A stretch of 64,000 bases of DNA from Candidatus Enterococcus testudinis (GTDB lineage Bacteria > Bacillota > Bacilli > Lactobacillales > Enterococcaceae). The stretch lies in assembly GCF_002140915.1 (NCBI RefSeq), contig NZ_NGKU01000001.1, positions 833,956 through 897,955 on the forward strand, in the 5' to 3' direction. The notes beneath the pieces are model-generated. The model ran no database searches. It was not told the origin of the DNA and was given only the letters and a program-made list of their open reading frames with translations. Both the position numbers and the translations under genes were made by a program. This document shows positions 34,954 through 45,000 of this stretch, piece after piece. Within the stretch, counting starts at the first letter, position 1. Every line of letters begins with the position of its first letter.

Positions 34954-34972
34954 AATTTAGGAAGGTGACTTC

Positions 34973-36262
34973 ATGGTCTACAAACAAATACCAAATTCTG
35001 TGGCAACATTTATGGAAACGATTACTGAGAAATGCGGAGAGGAACACGCAGATTGGGCAAAAAACTTCAATGCGGCTTTCGCCAATACGCTGTTGACGAC
35101 GGTCAAACGTCATGAGGACGGCACAACATTTTTATTAACGGGAGACATTCCGGCGATGTGGCTGCGGGATTCAACCGCCCAAGTACGGCCTTATCTGGTG
35201 ATTGCCAAAGAAGATGAAGACTTGGCAGCGATGATCAGCGGCTTGGTCAAGAAACAGTTTTTCTACATCAACATCGACCCTTACGCCAATGCCTTCAATG
35301 AAACAGCCAACGGCGCCGGTCATCAAGATGACCACACGGAAATGAATGATTGGATCTGGGAACGCAAATATGAAATCGATTCCTTGTGCTATCCTGTACA
35401 GCTTGCTTACCTGCTGTATAAAAATACTGGTCGTACAGATCAGTTCAATGACGATTTTGTCAGCGGTATCAAGAACATACTGACAGTCTTTCAAACGGAG
35501 CAAGACCACGAGACGTCGCCGTATCTCTTTGCGCGTGATACTTGGCGCAAAGAAGATACCTTAACGCATGATGGCAAAGGCACACCAGTCAAACCGACAG
35601 GCATGACTTGGTCAGGCTTCCGCCCAAGTGATGATGCCTGCAAGTATGGTTATTTGGTGCCTTCCAATATGTTTGCCGTTGTGATCTTAGGCTATATCCA
35701 AGAGATTTTCTCACATGTACTGACGGATGATGCGATTGTCTCACAAGCCAAAACATTACAAGCTGAGATTCAAACGGGGATCGATCATTATGGATCGACC
35801 ACCAATCAAGCAGGGGAAACAATTTATGCCTATGAAGTGGATGGCTTTGGCCATGCATCGATCATGGATGACAGCAATGTGCCCAATTTGATTGCTGGAC
35901 CTTATCTTGGTTATGGCACGATCGACGATCCGATGTATGTAGCAACACGAAAGACGCTGTTAAGTCTAGAAAACCCATACTTCTATGAAGGCAAGTATGC
36001 CAAAGGAGTTGGCAGTTCTCATACACCAGAGAATTATGTATGGCCAATCGCAATGGCGATGGAAGGCATGACTACAGCTGATAAGTCGGAGAAAAAACGC
36101 ATCCTCGATCAATTGGTTGCCACTGATGCGGGGACCAATCTGATGCATGAAGGCTTTGATGTGGATGATCCTAACCAATACACAAGGGAATGGTTCTCTT
36201 GGGCCAATATGATGTTTTGTGAATTGGTCATGGACTATTTCGATATTCGGGTAGAAAAATAA
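34973..36262 (+). CDS. GH125 exo-alpha-1,6-mannosidase
   Basis: 429 residues, full length for GH125 (formerly DUF1237). Family motifs are clear: TGDIPAMWLRDSTAQVRPYL, NGAGHQDDHTEMNDWIWERKYEIDSLCYP, PTGMTWSGFRPSDDACKYGYLVPSNMFAV and MHEGFDVDDPNQYTREWFSWANMMF. GH125 enzymes remove alpha-1,6-linked mannose with inversion. No signal peptide; cytoplasmic. AGGAAGGTGACTTC precedes the ATG. It is the first gene of a four-gene operon with the GH38, ROK and GH1 genes, under the TGATATATCA operator. Confidence 0.95.
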   Translation: MVYKQIPNSVATFMETITEKCGEEHADWAKNFNAAFANTLLTTVKRHEDGTTFLLTGDIPAMWLRDSTAQVRPYLVIAKEDEDLAAMISGLVKKQFFYINIDPYANAFNETANGAGHQDDHTEMNDWIWERKYEIDSLCYPVQLAYLLYKNTGRTDQFNDDFVSGIKNILTVFQTEQDHETSPYLFARDTWRKEDTLTHDGKGTPVKPTGMTWSGFRPSDDACKYGYLVPSNMFAVVILGYIQEIFSHVLTDDAIVSQAKTLQAEIQTGIDHYGSTTNQAGETIYAYEVDGFGHASIMDDSNVPNLIAGPYLGYGTIDDPMYVATRKTLLSLENPYFYEGKYAKGVGSSHTPENYVWPIAMAMEGMTTADKSEKKRILDQLVATDAGTNLMHEGFDVDDPNQYTREWFSWANMMFCELVMDYFDIRVEK

Positions 36263-36281
36263 AGCAATGCAAGGAGTATAA

Positions 36282-38966
36282 ATGATGAAAAAACAAGTAT
36301 ATATCATTTCCCATAGCCATTGGGATCGTGAATGGTACATGCCGTATGAACAACACCATATGCGTTTAGTAGAATTAATGGATGACCTATTGGCATTGAT
36401 CGAAACAGATCCAGCATTCCATAGTTTCCATTTAGATGGCCAAACGATTATTTTAGATGACTATTTGGAAGTCCGTCCAGAAAAACGAGCAGCTGTCCAA
36501 AAAGCAATTCAAGATGGAAAACTGCAAATTGGCCCTTTTTATATCTTGCAAGATGATTTCTTGATCAGCGCTGAATCCAATACCCGCAATATGCTGATTG
36601 GTATGGCCGAAAGCAAAAAATGGGGCACACCAGTCATGTTGGGGTATTTCCCCGATACCTTCGGCAATATGGGGCAAACACCGCAAATGATGTTGCAAGC
36701 CAATTTAGAAAGTACTGCATTTGGGCGGGGTGTCAAACCAATCGGCTTTGACAATGAAGTGCTGCCAGATGACCAATTTATTTCGCAATACTCTGAAATG
36801 CATTGGGAAGGTCCAGACGGCAGTCAAATCTTTGGTTTGTTATTTGCCAACTGGTATTCAAATGGCAACGAGATCCCAGCTGAAAGAACCGCAGCAAAAG
36901 CTTTCTGGGACCAAAAATTAGCAGATGTCGAAAAATTTGGTGCCACCAACCACTATTTGATGATGAATGGTGTCGATCATCAACCAGTCCAAAAAGATAT
37001 TACCGCGGCGATACGCTTAGCCAATGAATTATATCCAGAATATGAATTCAAACATGCCAGCTTTACAGAATATTTGGCGGCAGTCAAAGAAGATTTGCCT
37101 AGTGATCTAGGTACGATCACCGGTGAATTGACCAGCCAAGAAACCGACGGCTGGTATACATTGGCCAACACCGCTTCGGCTCGTGTCTATTTGAAGCAAT
37201 GGAATACCCGTGTCTCACGTCAATTGGAAAATGTCGCGGAACCGTTAGCAACAATGGCCTATGACCTAACCAAAGCGTATCCTCATGATGTGCTGGATCA
37301 TGGGTGGAAAACCTTGATGCAAAATCATCCCCATGACAGCATTTGCGGCTGTTCCGTCGATGAAGTGCATAGAGAGATGATGCCACGTTTTGAAAAAGCC
37401 AATGAAATCGGCAAGTACGTTGCTGAAGAAGCGCTGCGCCATTTGACCGCGGCAATTGATACGACAGACTTTCCGGAAGGCAGCCGACCATTCATCGTGT
37501 TCAATACAGCCGGTACCCCTCGTTCAGGTTTGGTTTCGGTCACGGTCGAATTGGCCCGCAAGACATTTAGAGAAGGTTTGCCAAGCAAACTCTATCATGA
37601 ACTGAAAGACGCCCCGAAAGGTCACTATCAAGTCATTGATGCAAAGGGCCAGCCAGTGGCTGCGACGATCAGTGAAGAAGAAGTGCTTTTCGATTATGAA
37701 TTGCCAAAAGATGCCTTTAGAATCCCATTCATGAAACGGTTCGTGACCGTCCAAGTCGCAGTAGAAGAGATGGCGGAATTTTCATGGGAAACCTTCGCAT
37801 TGGTAGAAGCTGATGTCGCTGTTGAAACAAAGGATGCAATCGTCAAAGAAGATGGGCGCCAATTGGTCAATGCACATTTAACGATCGATATCGCGGATAA
37901 CGGCAGTTTAGCTGTGACAAATCAACAGACTGGCGATACCTTCGAAAATCTGCTGGTCTTTGAAAATGTTGGCGATATTGCCAATGAATATATCTTCAAA
38001 CAACCTGAAGGGGATCAGGCGATTCTCTCCACGACTTTCCCGCATCAAATCAAGGTCATTGAAAACACGGACTTGGTGGGTGTTGTTGAAATCAGTCAAA
38101 CGCTGATGATTCCTTCTGCCGCTGACGAGCAACTTGCTGAAGAACAAAAAGCAGTCGTTGATTTTCGTTTCCGTAAGGCCAAACGCAATCAAGAATTGGT
38201 CCCATTCACGATGACGACACAGGTTCGTTTGGAACGAGATAGCCAGCGAGTAGCTTTTAAAACGACTGTCAATAATCAAAGCAAAGACCATCGTCTGCGG
38301 GCTTTATTCCCAACTGGTATCCATGTTGATTTCCATGAAGCAGATAGTATTTATGAGGTGGTCAAACGACCAAACCAAGTATCTACTCACTGGGAAAATC
38401 CAACCAACCCGCAACATCAGCACGCTTTTGCCAATTTGCACGATAGTCATAAAGGTGTGACCGTTTCAAACTTCGGGTTGAATGAATATGAGATCGTGGA
38501 TGATACGATTTGCTTGACCTTGTTGCGCTGCACTGGTGAATTAGGGGATTGGGGGTATTTCCCAACACCTGAAGCCCAATGTCTTGGAGAGCATACCTTT
38601 GAGTATGGGGTAGCTTTCCATGGCGCACCGGAGGAAAGATACGAAACCTACAAGCAAGCCCAAGCTGCTCAAATACCATGGACGACCGCACAAATGCATC
38701 GACAAGCAGGAACATTGGCGCCAAGGGCACAATATATCCAAGCCCAAGGAGAAACGATGGCAATCACCGCCTTGAAACGCAGCCGTTATCAAGACAAGAT
38801 CGTTTTACGGGGCTACAATTTAGCAGACCAAGAAACTGTCTTTGCCGTAACCAAAGATCACACAACAGCAGAATTGCTGAATTTATTGGAAGAACCAATG
38901 GAAGGAAGGCTGACCCCAGCAATCAAGCCTTATGAAATTCGCACGATTGGGTTAAAGGAGATGTAA
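36282..38966 (+). CDS. GH38 alpha-mannosidase
   Basis: 894 residues. The Zn-binding HSHWDREW (His13, Asp15), the nucleophile region GYFPDTFGNMGQTPQM (Asp125) and the late zinc histidine in NHPHDSICGCSVDEVHREM identify GH38, followed by the alpha-mannosidase middle domain and C-terminal beta domains. These retaining enzymes hydrolyse alpha-1,3 (and other) mannose linkages. Together with GH92 (alpha-1,2) and GH125 (alpha-1,6) it would strip the mannose branches of an N-glycan. No signal peptide. AAGGAG before the ATG, 19 bases behind the GH125 stop. Confidence 0.95.
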   Translation: MMKKQVYIISHSHWDREWYMPYEQHHMRLVELMDDLLALIETDPAFHSFHLDGQTIILDDYLEVRPEKRAAVQKAIQDGKLQIGPFYILQDDFLISAESNTRNMLIGMAESKKWGTPVMLGYFPDTFGNMGQTPQMMLQANLESTAFGRGVKPIGFDNEVLPDDQFISQYSEMHWEGPDGSQIFGLLFANWYSNGNEIPAERTAAKAFWDQKLADVEKFGATNHYLMMNGVDHQPVQKDITAAIRLANELYPEYEFKHASFTEYLAAVKEDLPSDLGTITGELTSQETDGWYTLANTASARVYLKQWNTRVSRQLENVAEPLATMAYDLTKAYPHDVLDHGWKTLMQNHPHDSICGCSVDEVHREMMPRFEKANEIGKYVAEEALRHLTAAIDTTDFPEGSRPFIVFNTAGTPRSGLVSVTVELARKTFREGLPSKLYHELKDAPKGHYQVIDAKGQPVAATISEEEVLFDYELPKDAFRIPFMKRFVTVQVAVEEMAEFSWETFALVEADVAVETKDAIVKEDGRQLVNAHLTIDIADNGSLAVTNQQTGDTFENLLVFENVGDIANEYIFKQPEGDQAILSTTFPHQIKVIENTDLVGVVEISQTLMIPSAADEQLAEEQKAVVDFRFRKAKRNQELVPFTMTTQVRLERDSQRVAFKTTVNNQSKDHRLRALFPTGIHVDFHEADSIYEVVKRPNQVSTHWENPTNPQHQHAFANLHDSHKGVTVSNFGLNEYEIVDDTICLTLLRCTGELGDWGYFPTPEAQCLGEHTFEYGVAFHGAPEERYETYKQAQAAQIPWTTAQMHRQAGTLAPRAQYIQAQGETMAITALKRSRYQDKIVLRGYNLADQETVFAVTKDHTTAELLNLLEEPMEGRLTPAIKPYEIRTIGLKEM

Positions 38967-38970
38967 CGTT

Positions 38971-39840
38971 ATGTATATTGGCGGGATTGAAGCAGGCGGC
39001 ACAAAAATGATTTGTGCCGTCGCTGATGAATCATTGGCGATCGTCGAACAGACGGCGATTCCCACAACAACGCCGGCGGACACACTGGCAGCAATCTTTG
39101 ACTTTTTTGCGCCCTATCCATTAGCAGCTGTAGGCGTGGGCTCTTTCGGTCCAATCGGTATTGATCCGCAACAGTCGACCTATGGCCATATTTTGGCCAC
39201 ACCGAAAGCGGGCTGGCAACAGTTCGATGTTGTTGGAACCTTGAAAGCGCAGTGGCCTGACACTGAGCTCATCTGGACAACAGATGTCAATGCAGCTGCT
39301 TACGGCGAGTTGCGTTTAGGCGCAGCTCAAGGCAAAGACAGTTGCGTCTATATGACAGTTGGTACTGGTATTGGTGCTGGGGTCGTTCGAGACGGGGCAC
39401 TTTTTCAAGGGATCGGCCATCCAGAAATTGGCCACACCTTTGTCAAACGGCATCCAGATGACACCTATGCAGGTACGTGTCCTTACCATCACGATTGTTT
39501 AGAAGGTCTTGCCGCAGGGCCTTCGTTGGAAGGTCGGACGGGCATCAAAGGACAAGATTTGCCTGACACACATGCTATTTGGGATCTGCAAGCGTATTAT
39601 ATTGGTCAAGCGCTGGTCAATATCACATTGACGTTGGCACCTGAGAAACTGATCTTAGGTGGCGGTGTCATGAATCAGCCTCATTTACTGGCCAAAATCC
39701 AAGCCGCTTTTGTCGAACAAATGGCTGGCTACATGGACACACCTCCCGTTGAGGACTATATATCTGCTTGGGCATTACCGAATCAAAGTGGTATCACAGG
39801 GTGCTTGTTGCTGGCACAAGAGAGGATGTCTGAAAAATGA
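38971..39840 (+). CDS. ROK-family sugar kinase (fructokinase/mannokinase-like)
   Basis: 289 residues. ATP-phosphate motif YIGGIEAGGTKMICAV at the start, TTDVNAAAYGELRLGAAQG, the glycine loop TVGTGIGAGVV, the sugar-binding GHPEIGH and the zinc motif with H and C residues in HPDDTYAGTCPYHHDCLEG all are intact, so an active kinase is expected, unlike the ROK regulator at 29.6 kb. The family phosphorylates fructose, mannose or glucose; the operon context favours mannose released by the mannosidases. It overlaps the GH1 gene by four bases (ATGA). Confidence 0.9.
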   Translation: MYIGGIEAGGTKMICAVADESLAIVEQTAIPTTTPADTLAAIFDFFAPYPLAAVGVGSFGPIGIDPQQSTYGHILATPKAGWQQFDVVGTLKAQWPDTELIWTTDVNAAAYGELRLGAAQGKDSCVYMTVGTGIGAGVVRDGALFQGIGHPEIGHTFVKRHPDDTYAGTCPYHHDCLEGLAAGPSLEGRTGIKGQDLPDTHAIWDLQAYYIGQALVNITLTLAPEKLILGGGVMNQPHLLAKIQAAFVEQMAGYMDTPPVEDYISAWALPNQSGITGCLLLAQERMSEK

Positions 39841-41225
39841 AGCATCAATTTCCAAAGGATTTTTGGTGGGGCGCCGCTGCCAGCGGACCGCAAACAGAAG
39901 GTCGTTTACCCAATGACAGCAAAGGTGCTTCCATCTGGGATCATTGGTATCAAACCAATCCAGAGAAGTTTTTTCAAGGACAAGGACCTAATCGTACAAC
40001 CCAAGTGATCACGCATTTTCAAGAAGACTTAAATAGCATGGAAGAAATCGGGTTCAATTCGTTTCGGACATCGATCCAATGGAGCCGTTTGATGCCAGAG
40101 GGCCGCGGGGCTGTCGATCAAGCAGCGGTGGCATTCTATCATCGTTACTTTGACGAGATGCTGGCTCGAGGGATCGAACCGTTTGTCAATCTGTATCATT
40201 TTGATATGCCGATGGCACTGCAAAATGAAGGGGGATGGCTTAACCGAGAGACCGTCACAGCCTTTGCTGAATATGCGCAAGTCTGTTTCGATTTATTTGG
40301 TGACAAGGTCAACCATTGGTTCACCCAAAATGAACCCATCGTCCCCGTAGAAATGGGCTACTTGTATCAGCAACATTATCCGGCTGTGGTAGATTTGGCG
40401 CAAGCCGTTCAAGTGGGCTATCATGAAGCCTTAGCCAGCGCTTTGGCGATTCAGAAATTTCGTCGATCTGGGTGTAAGGGGACGATCGGTATCATTTTAA
40501 ACCTGACACCGACCTATCCAAAAGATCCGCAAAATCCTGCAGACCAATCCGCAGCAGTCATTGCCGATGCGTTCTTCAATCGATCCTTTTTGGATCCGGC
40601 TGTTAAAGGGACATTTCCCAAGGAACTAGTAGAGATCGTCGATGACCTAGGGATCCGTCCAGTCACAACAGCAGAAGACTTGGCGGTGATTCGCAACAAC
40701 ACTGTCGATCTTCTGGGGGTCAACTATTACCAACCGCGACGGGTGCAGCAGAAACACTCGCCTAAACAGGCGATGCAGCCAATGCCGGAAGATTACTTCG
40801 ATGCATATGATTGGCCAGACAAAAAAATCAATCCATATCGTGGCTGGGAAATCTACGAAAAAGGCATTTATGACACCTTGATCAATCTTCGTGACAACTA
40901 TAACAACATCCCCTGCTTTATCTCTGAAAATGGCATGGGGGTAGAAGATGAAGAGCGGTTCAAAAATGAAGAGGGAGTGATCGAAGACGCGTATCGCATC
41001 CAATTTGTGAAGGACCATTTGGCCTATGTCCATCAAGCCATTCAAGAAGGGGCTCATTGTTTGGGATACCATATGTGGGCGGCGACTGACAATTGGTCTT
41101 GGTTAAATGCCTTCAAAAATCGTTATGGCTTTATTTCGATCGATCTAGATACCCAAAAGCGTACGATAAAACGCTCCGGCTATTGGTTCAAAGAGGTGAT
41201 TCGCGAGAATGGCTTTGACGCATAA
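39837..41225 (+). CDS. GH1 glycosidase with unusual phosphate-site motif
   Basis: 462 residues, normal for GH1. Acid/base Glu166 lies in WFTQNEPIVPVEMGY and the nucleophile Glu364 in FISENGMG. The C-terminal specificity loop reads NWSWLNAFKNRYG: a serine (421) stands where plain beta-glucosidases have Glu, as in phospho-glycosidases, but by my alignment the phosphate-binding lysine of LacG-like enzymes is Asn428, with a Lys at 427 instead. So it may be a phospho-beta-glycosidase or a beta-glycosidase acting on the beta-mannose or chitobiose core left by the mannosidases. No PTS gene is nearby. Confidence 0.88.
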   Translation: MKHQFPKDFWWGAAASGPQTEGRLPNDSKGASIWDHWYQTNPEKFFQGQGPNRTTQVITHFQEDLNSMEEIGFNSFRTSIQWSRLMPEGRGAVDQAAVAFYHRYFDEMLARGIEPFVNLYHFDMPMALQNEGGWLNRETVTAFAEYAQVCFDLFGDKVNHWFTQNEPIVPVEMGYLYQQHYPAVVDLAQAVQVGYHEALASALAIQKFRRSGCKGTIGIILNLTPTYPKDPQNPADQSAAVIADAFFNRSFLDPAVKGTFPKELVEIVDDLGIRPVTTAEDLAVIRNNTVDLLGVNYYQPRRVQQKHSPKQAMQPMPEDYFDAYDWPDKKINPYRGWEIYEKGIYDTLINLRDNYNNIPCFISENGMGVEDEERFKNEEGVIEDAYRIQFVKDHLAYVHQAIQEGAHCLGYHMWAATDNWSWLNAFKNRYGFISIDLDTQKRTIKRSGYWFKEVIRENGFDA

Positions 41226-41238
41226 TCGCTGAAGTGTT

Positions 41239-41284
41239 AAAACGCTTACGTATCCATTAAAGATACGTGAGCGCTTTTTTTTGT
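41239..41284 (+). terminator. Terminator after the glycosidase operon
   Basis: AAAACGCTTACGTATC pairs with GATACGTGAGCGCTTTT (one bulge), followed by a T run. Its 5' arm also resembles a cre site, which I attribute to coincidence. Confidence 0.75.
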
Positions 41285-41343
41285 ACAAAAACACCTTTAA
41301 TTTGTTGCATTTTACCTTTAGTTTGTTCATTCATTTCCATTGA

Positions 41344-41357
41344 TGAAAGCGTTATTC
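41344..41357 (+). promoter_or_regulatory. Candidate cre site before the glycan importer
   Basis: TGAAAGCGTTATTC fits 12 of 14 positions of TGWAARCGYTWNCW with the central CG intact. It lies 26 bases upstream of the permease start and would place the importer under CcpA repression. Confidence 0.6.
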
Positions 41358-41382
41358 TTATACCAGAAGGAGATGATGAAAC

Positions 41383-42318
41383 GTGAAGAAGAAGGGTTTT
41401 TTGAAAAATGTCTGGCAGTATAAAGCACTGATTTTGATGGCTTTGCCAGGCGCTATCTGGTTTGTCTTTTTTTTCTACATACCAGTATTAGCAAATGTGG
41501 TGGCCTTTAAAGACTTCCATATTTCACCAGATGGCTTTTTTGCCAGTTTAAAAGAAAGCCCTTGGGTAGGGTTTGACAACTTTAAATTTTTATTTGCCTC
41601 CAATGATGCGTGGCTGATCACGAAGAATACATTGCTATATAATATTGTCTTTCTGGCATTTAACTTATTTTTTGCCATTGCGTTTGCCATTATTATGAGT
41701 GAGTTAAGAAACAAAAAATTAGTCAAAGTGTATCACACGATGTCTCTATTGCCATATTTTCTCTCATGGGTGGTTATTTCCTATTTTGTCTATGCCTTTT
41801 TGAGTCCTGATAAAGGAATCGTCAATCAATGGATCAACAACATGGGTGGACAAAGTATCAATTGGTATGCAGATCCAAAATGGTGGCCATTTATCTTTGT
41901 CTTCATGAATGTTTGGAAAAGTTTAGGTTACAACAGTATTATCTACTATGCATCGGTAGTAGGGATCGATCAATCCTATTATGAAGCAGCTATGGTCGAT
42001 GGAGCCAATAAATGGCAGCAAATCAGAAATGTGACCTTGCCGCAATTGTTACCAATGGTTTCGGTGCTATTGATTTTAAATATTGGCGGGATTTTCAGAG
42101 CCGATTTCGGATTATTCTATCAAGTACCAAGAAATTCGGGGGCGTTATATCAAGTAACAACGGTATTGGACACATATATCTACAACGGATTGACAGCTAC
42201 TGGTGACTTCGGAATGACTGCTGCAGCCGGCTTATATCAATCAGTTGTCGGTGCATTATTACTACTTTTTGCAAATTTGGTTGTTCGTAAATTAGAACCA
42301 GATTCAGCACTATTCTAG
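41383..42318 (+). CDS. ABC transporter permease, LplB/NgtP-like
   Basis: 311 residues from a GTG start with AAGGAG ten bases upstream; no in-frame ATG is near. Six membrane segments and the EAA motif YYEAAMVDGANKWQQIRNVTLPQLLPM. The sequence belongs to the LplB/YtcP-type CUT1 permeases used for complex glycans. It is first in the importer operon (permease, permease, binding protein), with no ATPase gene. Confidence 0.92.
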   Translation: MKKKGFLKNVWQYKALILMALPGAIWFVFFFYIPVLANVVAFKDFHISPDGFFASLKESPWVGFDNFKFLFASNDAWLITKNTLLYNIVFLAFNLFFAIAFAIIMSELRNKKLVKVYHTMSLLPYFLSWVVISYFVYAFLSPDKGIVNQWINNMGGQSINWYADPKWWPFIFVFMNVWKSLGYNSIIYYASVVGIDQSYYEAAMVDGANKWQQIRNVTLPQLLPMVSVLLILNIGGIFRADFGLFYQVPRNSGALYQVTTVLDTYIYNGLTATGDFGMTAAAGLYQSVVGALLLLFANLVVRKLEPDSALF

Positions 42319-42331
42319 GAGGGTGAATCAA

Positions 42332-43252
42332 ATGAAGAAAAAAGTCAAGAAAGTGGAGATTCGCTCCTTTAATCCAACAGTCAATTTAATTTTCAACATT
42401 GTGATTGCGTTGTTTGCCATCTCATGTGTCATTCCATTTATCTTTGTCATCGCGATTTCCCTGACAAGTGAAACCTCACTGGCTGAAAACGGCTATCGGT
42501 TTTGGCCTCAAGAATTTTCATTTGCAGCGTTTAGCTATCTCTTTAGCGGACGCATGAGCGGAAAGATTTTCCAAGCATTTGGAGTATCGATTTTCATTAC
42601 GGTCTTCGGGACGTTCATCAATGCAACGATGACTTCGTTATATGCTTACGTGATTTCTCGTTCCAACTTTCCATTCCGCCGTTTCTTTACGATCTTTGCT
42701 TTGTTCACCATGTTGTTTGCGCCAGGAATGGTGGCCAATTACTTGGTGATGGTCAATTTACTGCAATTGAAAGACACCATTTGGGCATTGATCTTGCCAA
42801 TGGCTTTAGGACCATTCAACATCTTGGTGATGCGGACCTTCTTTAAGAAAACTGTACCAGACAGTATCATTGAATCGGCGCGAATCGATGGCGCCAGTGA
42901 GATGAGAATCTTCCTGTCGATCGTTTTGCCATTAGCAGTACCAGGGATTGCCACAATCAGTTTGTTTGCGGCGCTAGGCTACTGGAATGATTGGTTCAAT
43001 GCATTGCTATATATCCAAAAAGATTCTTTAGTGCCGTTACAAGCACTTTTGATGCGGATTCAAAACAACTTGGACTACTTAGCCAAAAGTTCAGGCATGG
43101 CTGCACAGATCCAAGGGGGATTGGCCGCTTTGCCAAGCGAAACAGCACGCATGGCCATTGTCGTAGTTGCAACGTTGCCAATTGCCGTCACCTATCCATT
43201 TTTCCAACGTTATTTCGTAGGTGGCTTGACAATCGGCGGCGTGAAAGAATAA
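42332..43252 (+). CDS. ABC transporter permease, LplC/YtcP-like
   Basis: 306 residues from the ATG eight bases after AGGAGG; an in-frame GTG nine bases earlier is too close to the site. Six membrane segments and the EAA motif SIIESARIDGASEMRIFLSIVLPLAVP. It is the second channel subunit of the glycan importer. The late region contains the long insertion before the final helix (ARMAIVVVATLPIAVTYPFF) typical of LplC. Confidence 0.92.
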   Translation: MKKKVKKVEIRSFNPTVNLIFNIVIALFAISCVIPFIFVIAISLTSETSLAENGYRFWPQEFSFAAFSYLFSGRMSGKIFQAFGVSIFITVFGTFINATMTSLYAYVISRSNFPFRRFFTIFALFTMLFAPGMVANYLVMVNLLQLKDTIWALILPMALGPFNILVMRTFFKKTVPDSIIESARIDGASEMRIFLSIVLPLAVPGIATISLFAALGYWNDWFNALLYIQKDSLVPLQALLMRIQNNLDYLAKSSGMAAQIQGGLAALPSETARMAIVVVATLPIAVTYPFFQRYFVGGLTIGGVKE

Positions 43253-43275
43253 TAGAAGTAGAGGGAGGAACAAAA

Positions 43276-44745
43276 ATGAAATTGTGGAAGAAAACAGCAT
43301 TTGCCGGCATGGCTGCAGCGACAGCTTTGGGGATGGCAGCATGCGGCACCAGCGGAGACACGTCTGATTCAAGTACGGATGCCGATGGTGTCACAACATT
43401 ATTGATGTATCAAGTAGGGGACAAACCAGATAACTTTGATGAGTTGATGGAGATTGCCAACAAGCGGATCGAAGAAAAAATCAATGCTAGAATCGATTTG
43501 CAATATATCGGTTGGGGCGATTGGGATCAAAAGATGAGCACCATTATCTCTTCTGGCGAAAATTATGATATCTCATTGGCATCGAATTACGTGGCCAATG
43601 CGCAAAAAGGCGCTTATGCAGATTTGACTGAACTGGCACCTGAATATGCCAAAGAAGCCTATGACATGTTGGATGAGTCTTATATCAAAGGCAATACAAT
43701 CGATGGCAAATTATATGCCTTCCCTGTCAACGGCAATATTTATGCACAACAAGTACTGACTTTCAACAAACAGTACCTAGACAAATACGATATTGATATC
43801 AGTGGCATCGAAACGTATCAAGATGCAGAAGCAGCCCTAAAAACATTCCATGAAAATGAGCCAAATATCGCAGCATTTGCGATTGGACAATCCTACAACA
43901 TCTCCGGTGATTATGACTACGTGATCGGCAAAGAATATCCCTTTGCCATCAAGTTAGATGGAGAATCTACAGAAATCATCAATCAATATGAAGACGAAGA
44001 GCAAATGGCCAACTTGAAGTTGATGCACAAATGGTACAACGAAGGCTTGATCCCAACGGATGCCGCAACCAACACAACCGGTTATCCATTGGAAGGCAAT
44101 ACATGGTTCATGCGTGAAGAAACCCAAGGACCAATGGATTATGGTGATACGATCTTAACCAATGCCGCTGGCCAAGAATTGGTTTCTCAACCAATCACCA
44201 AACAATTGAAATCTACAGGACAAACACAAATGGCCAACTTTGTCGTAGCCAATGTGTCCAAAAACAAAGAAAAAGCCGTTGAATTTTTAGGTCTATTGAA
44301 CAGCGACGCTGAATTGTTGAACGGTTTGGTTTGGGGTGTTGAAGGCGATGCATGGGAAAAAGTAGAAGGACAAGACAACAAAATTCGTTTGTTAGACGGC
44401 TATCTGCCAAATACCCGGATGTCTGCTTGGAACACTGGGAACAACATGATTCTTTACACACAAGAATCGATCACAGATGAAATGATCGCTGAGCGGGATG
44501 AAAATATCGCCAATGCCGAAGCGTCACCAATCTTAGGATTCAACTTCAAAACCGACAATGTCAAAACGGAGATCACCAATATCGCCAACGTGATGAACCG
44601 TTACAAATCAAGTTTGACCACTGGTACGATCGATCCTGAAGAAAATGTACCGAAACTTGTGGAAGAATTGAAAACAGCAGGTTGGGATACAGTCCGTGAT
44701 GAAATGCAAAAACAATTTGACGAGTATCGTGCGAGTCAAGAATAA
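43276..44745 (+). CDS. ABC transporter glycan-binding lipoprotein (LplA/NgtS-like, DUF3502)
   Basis: 489 residues. Signal peptide with lipobox GMAACG and a short Ser/Asp linker. The solute-binding domain opens TTLLMYQVGDKPDNFDELMEIANKRIEEKINARID, the usual start of LplA-type proteins, and the C-terminal part (ASPILGFNFKTDNVKTEITNIANVMNRYKSSLTTG) is a DUF3502 domain. Proteins of this type in streptococci (NgtS) bind N-glycan fragments. The adjoining mannosidases support the same ligand class here. GGGAGGAA before the ATG; strong terminator after the gene. Confidence 0.92.
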   Translation: MKLWKKTAFAGMAAATALGMAACGTSGDTSDSSTDADGVTTLLMYQVGDKPDNFDELMEIANKRIEEKINARIDLQYIGWGDWDQKMSTIISSGENYDISLASNYVANAQKGAYADLTELAPEYAKEAYDMLDESYIKGNTIDGKLYAFPVNGNIYAQQVLTFNKQYLDKYDIDISGIETYQDAEAALKTFHENEPNIAAFAIGQSYNISGDYDYVIGKEYPFAIKLDGESTEIINQYEDEEQMANLKLMHKWYNEGLIPTDAATNTTGYPLEGNTWFMREETQGPMDYGDTILTNAAGQELVSQPITKQLKSTGQTQMANFVVANVSKNKEKAVEFLGLLNSDAELLNGLVWGVEGDAWEKVEGQDNKIRLLDGYLPNTRMSAWNTGNNMILYTQESITDEMIAERDENIANAEASPILGFNFKTDNVKTEITNIANVMNRYKSSLTTGTIDPEENVPKLVEELKTAGWDTVRDEMQKQFDEYRASQE

Positions 44746-44775
44746 CCAAGAGTTTTGATCCTTGATTGAACGACA

Positions 44776-44834
44776 GGTCAAAGAGTGATTGCCCAGAACG
44801 ATAGGTTCAAGCAATCCTCTTTGACCATTTTTTT
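44776..44834 (+). terminator. Terminator of the glycan importer operon
   Basis: GGTCAAAGAGTGATTGC pairs with GCAATCCTCTTTGACC (one bulge), followed by seven T residues. The remaining bases to the next gene hold no other visible element. Confidence 0.8.
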
Positions 44835-45000
44835 CTTGATAGTTTCTGAAAAATACCACTATAAATAACGATGACTATATTTATTGGAAACAAGAATAAC
44901 AATTGTACATAGGTTGATTAAAAGATTCTCAGCCAACTTGAGTTCAGATAGAAAAACATGCTACATTCTGTTTGTCGGATAAATAAGGGAGGAAAAGTGA

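Noticed and set aside
41238..41251. TTAAAACGCTTACG as a cre site
   Set aside because: It forms the 5' arm of the terminator behind the GH1 gene, and lies far from a start site; the site at 41344 is better placed.
42991..43275. N-terminal extension of the glycan-binding lipoprotein reaching into the permease gene
   Set aside because: The lipoprotein signal starts at the ATG at 43276, with a strong ribosome binding site; the upstream frame overlaps the permease-coding sequence.
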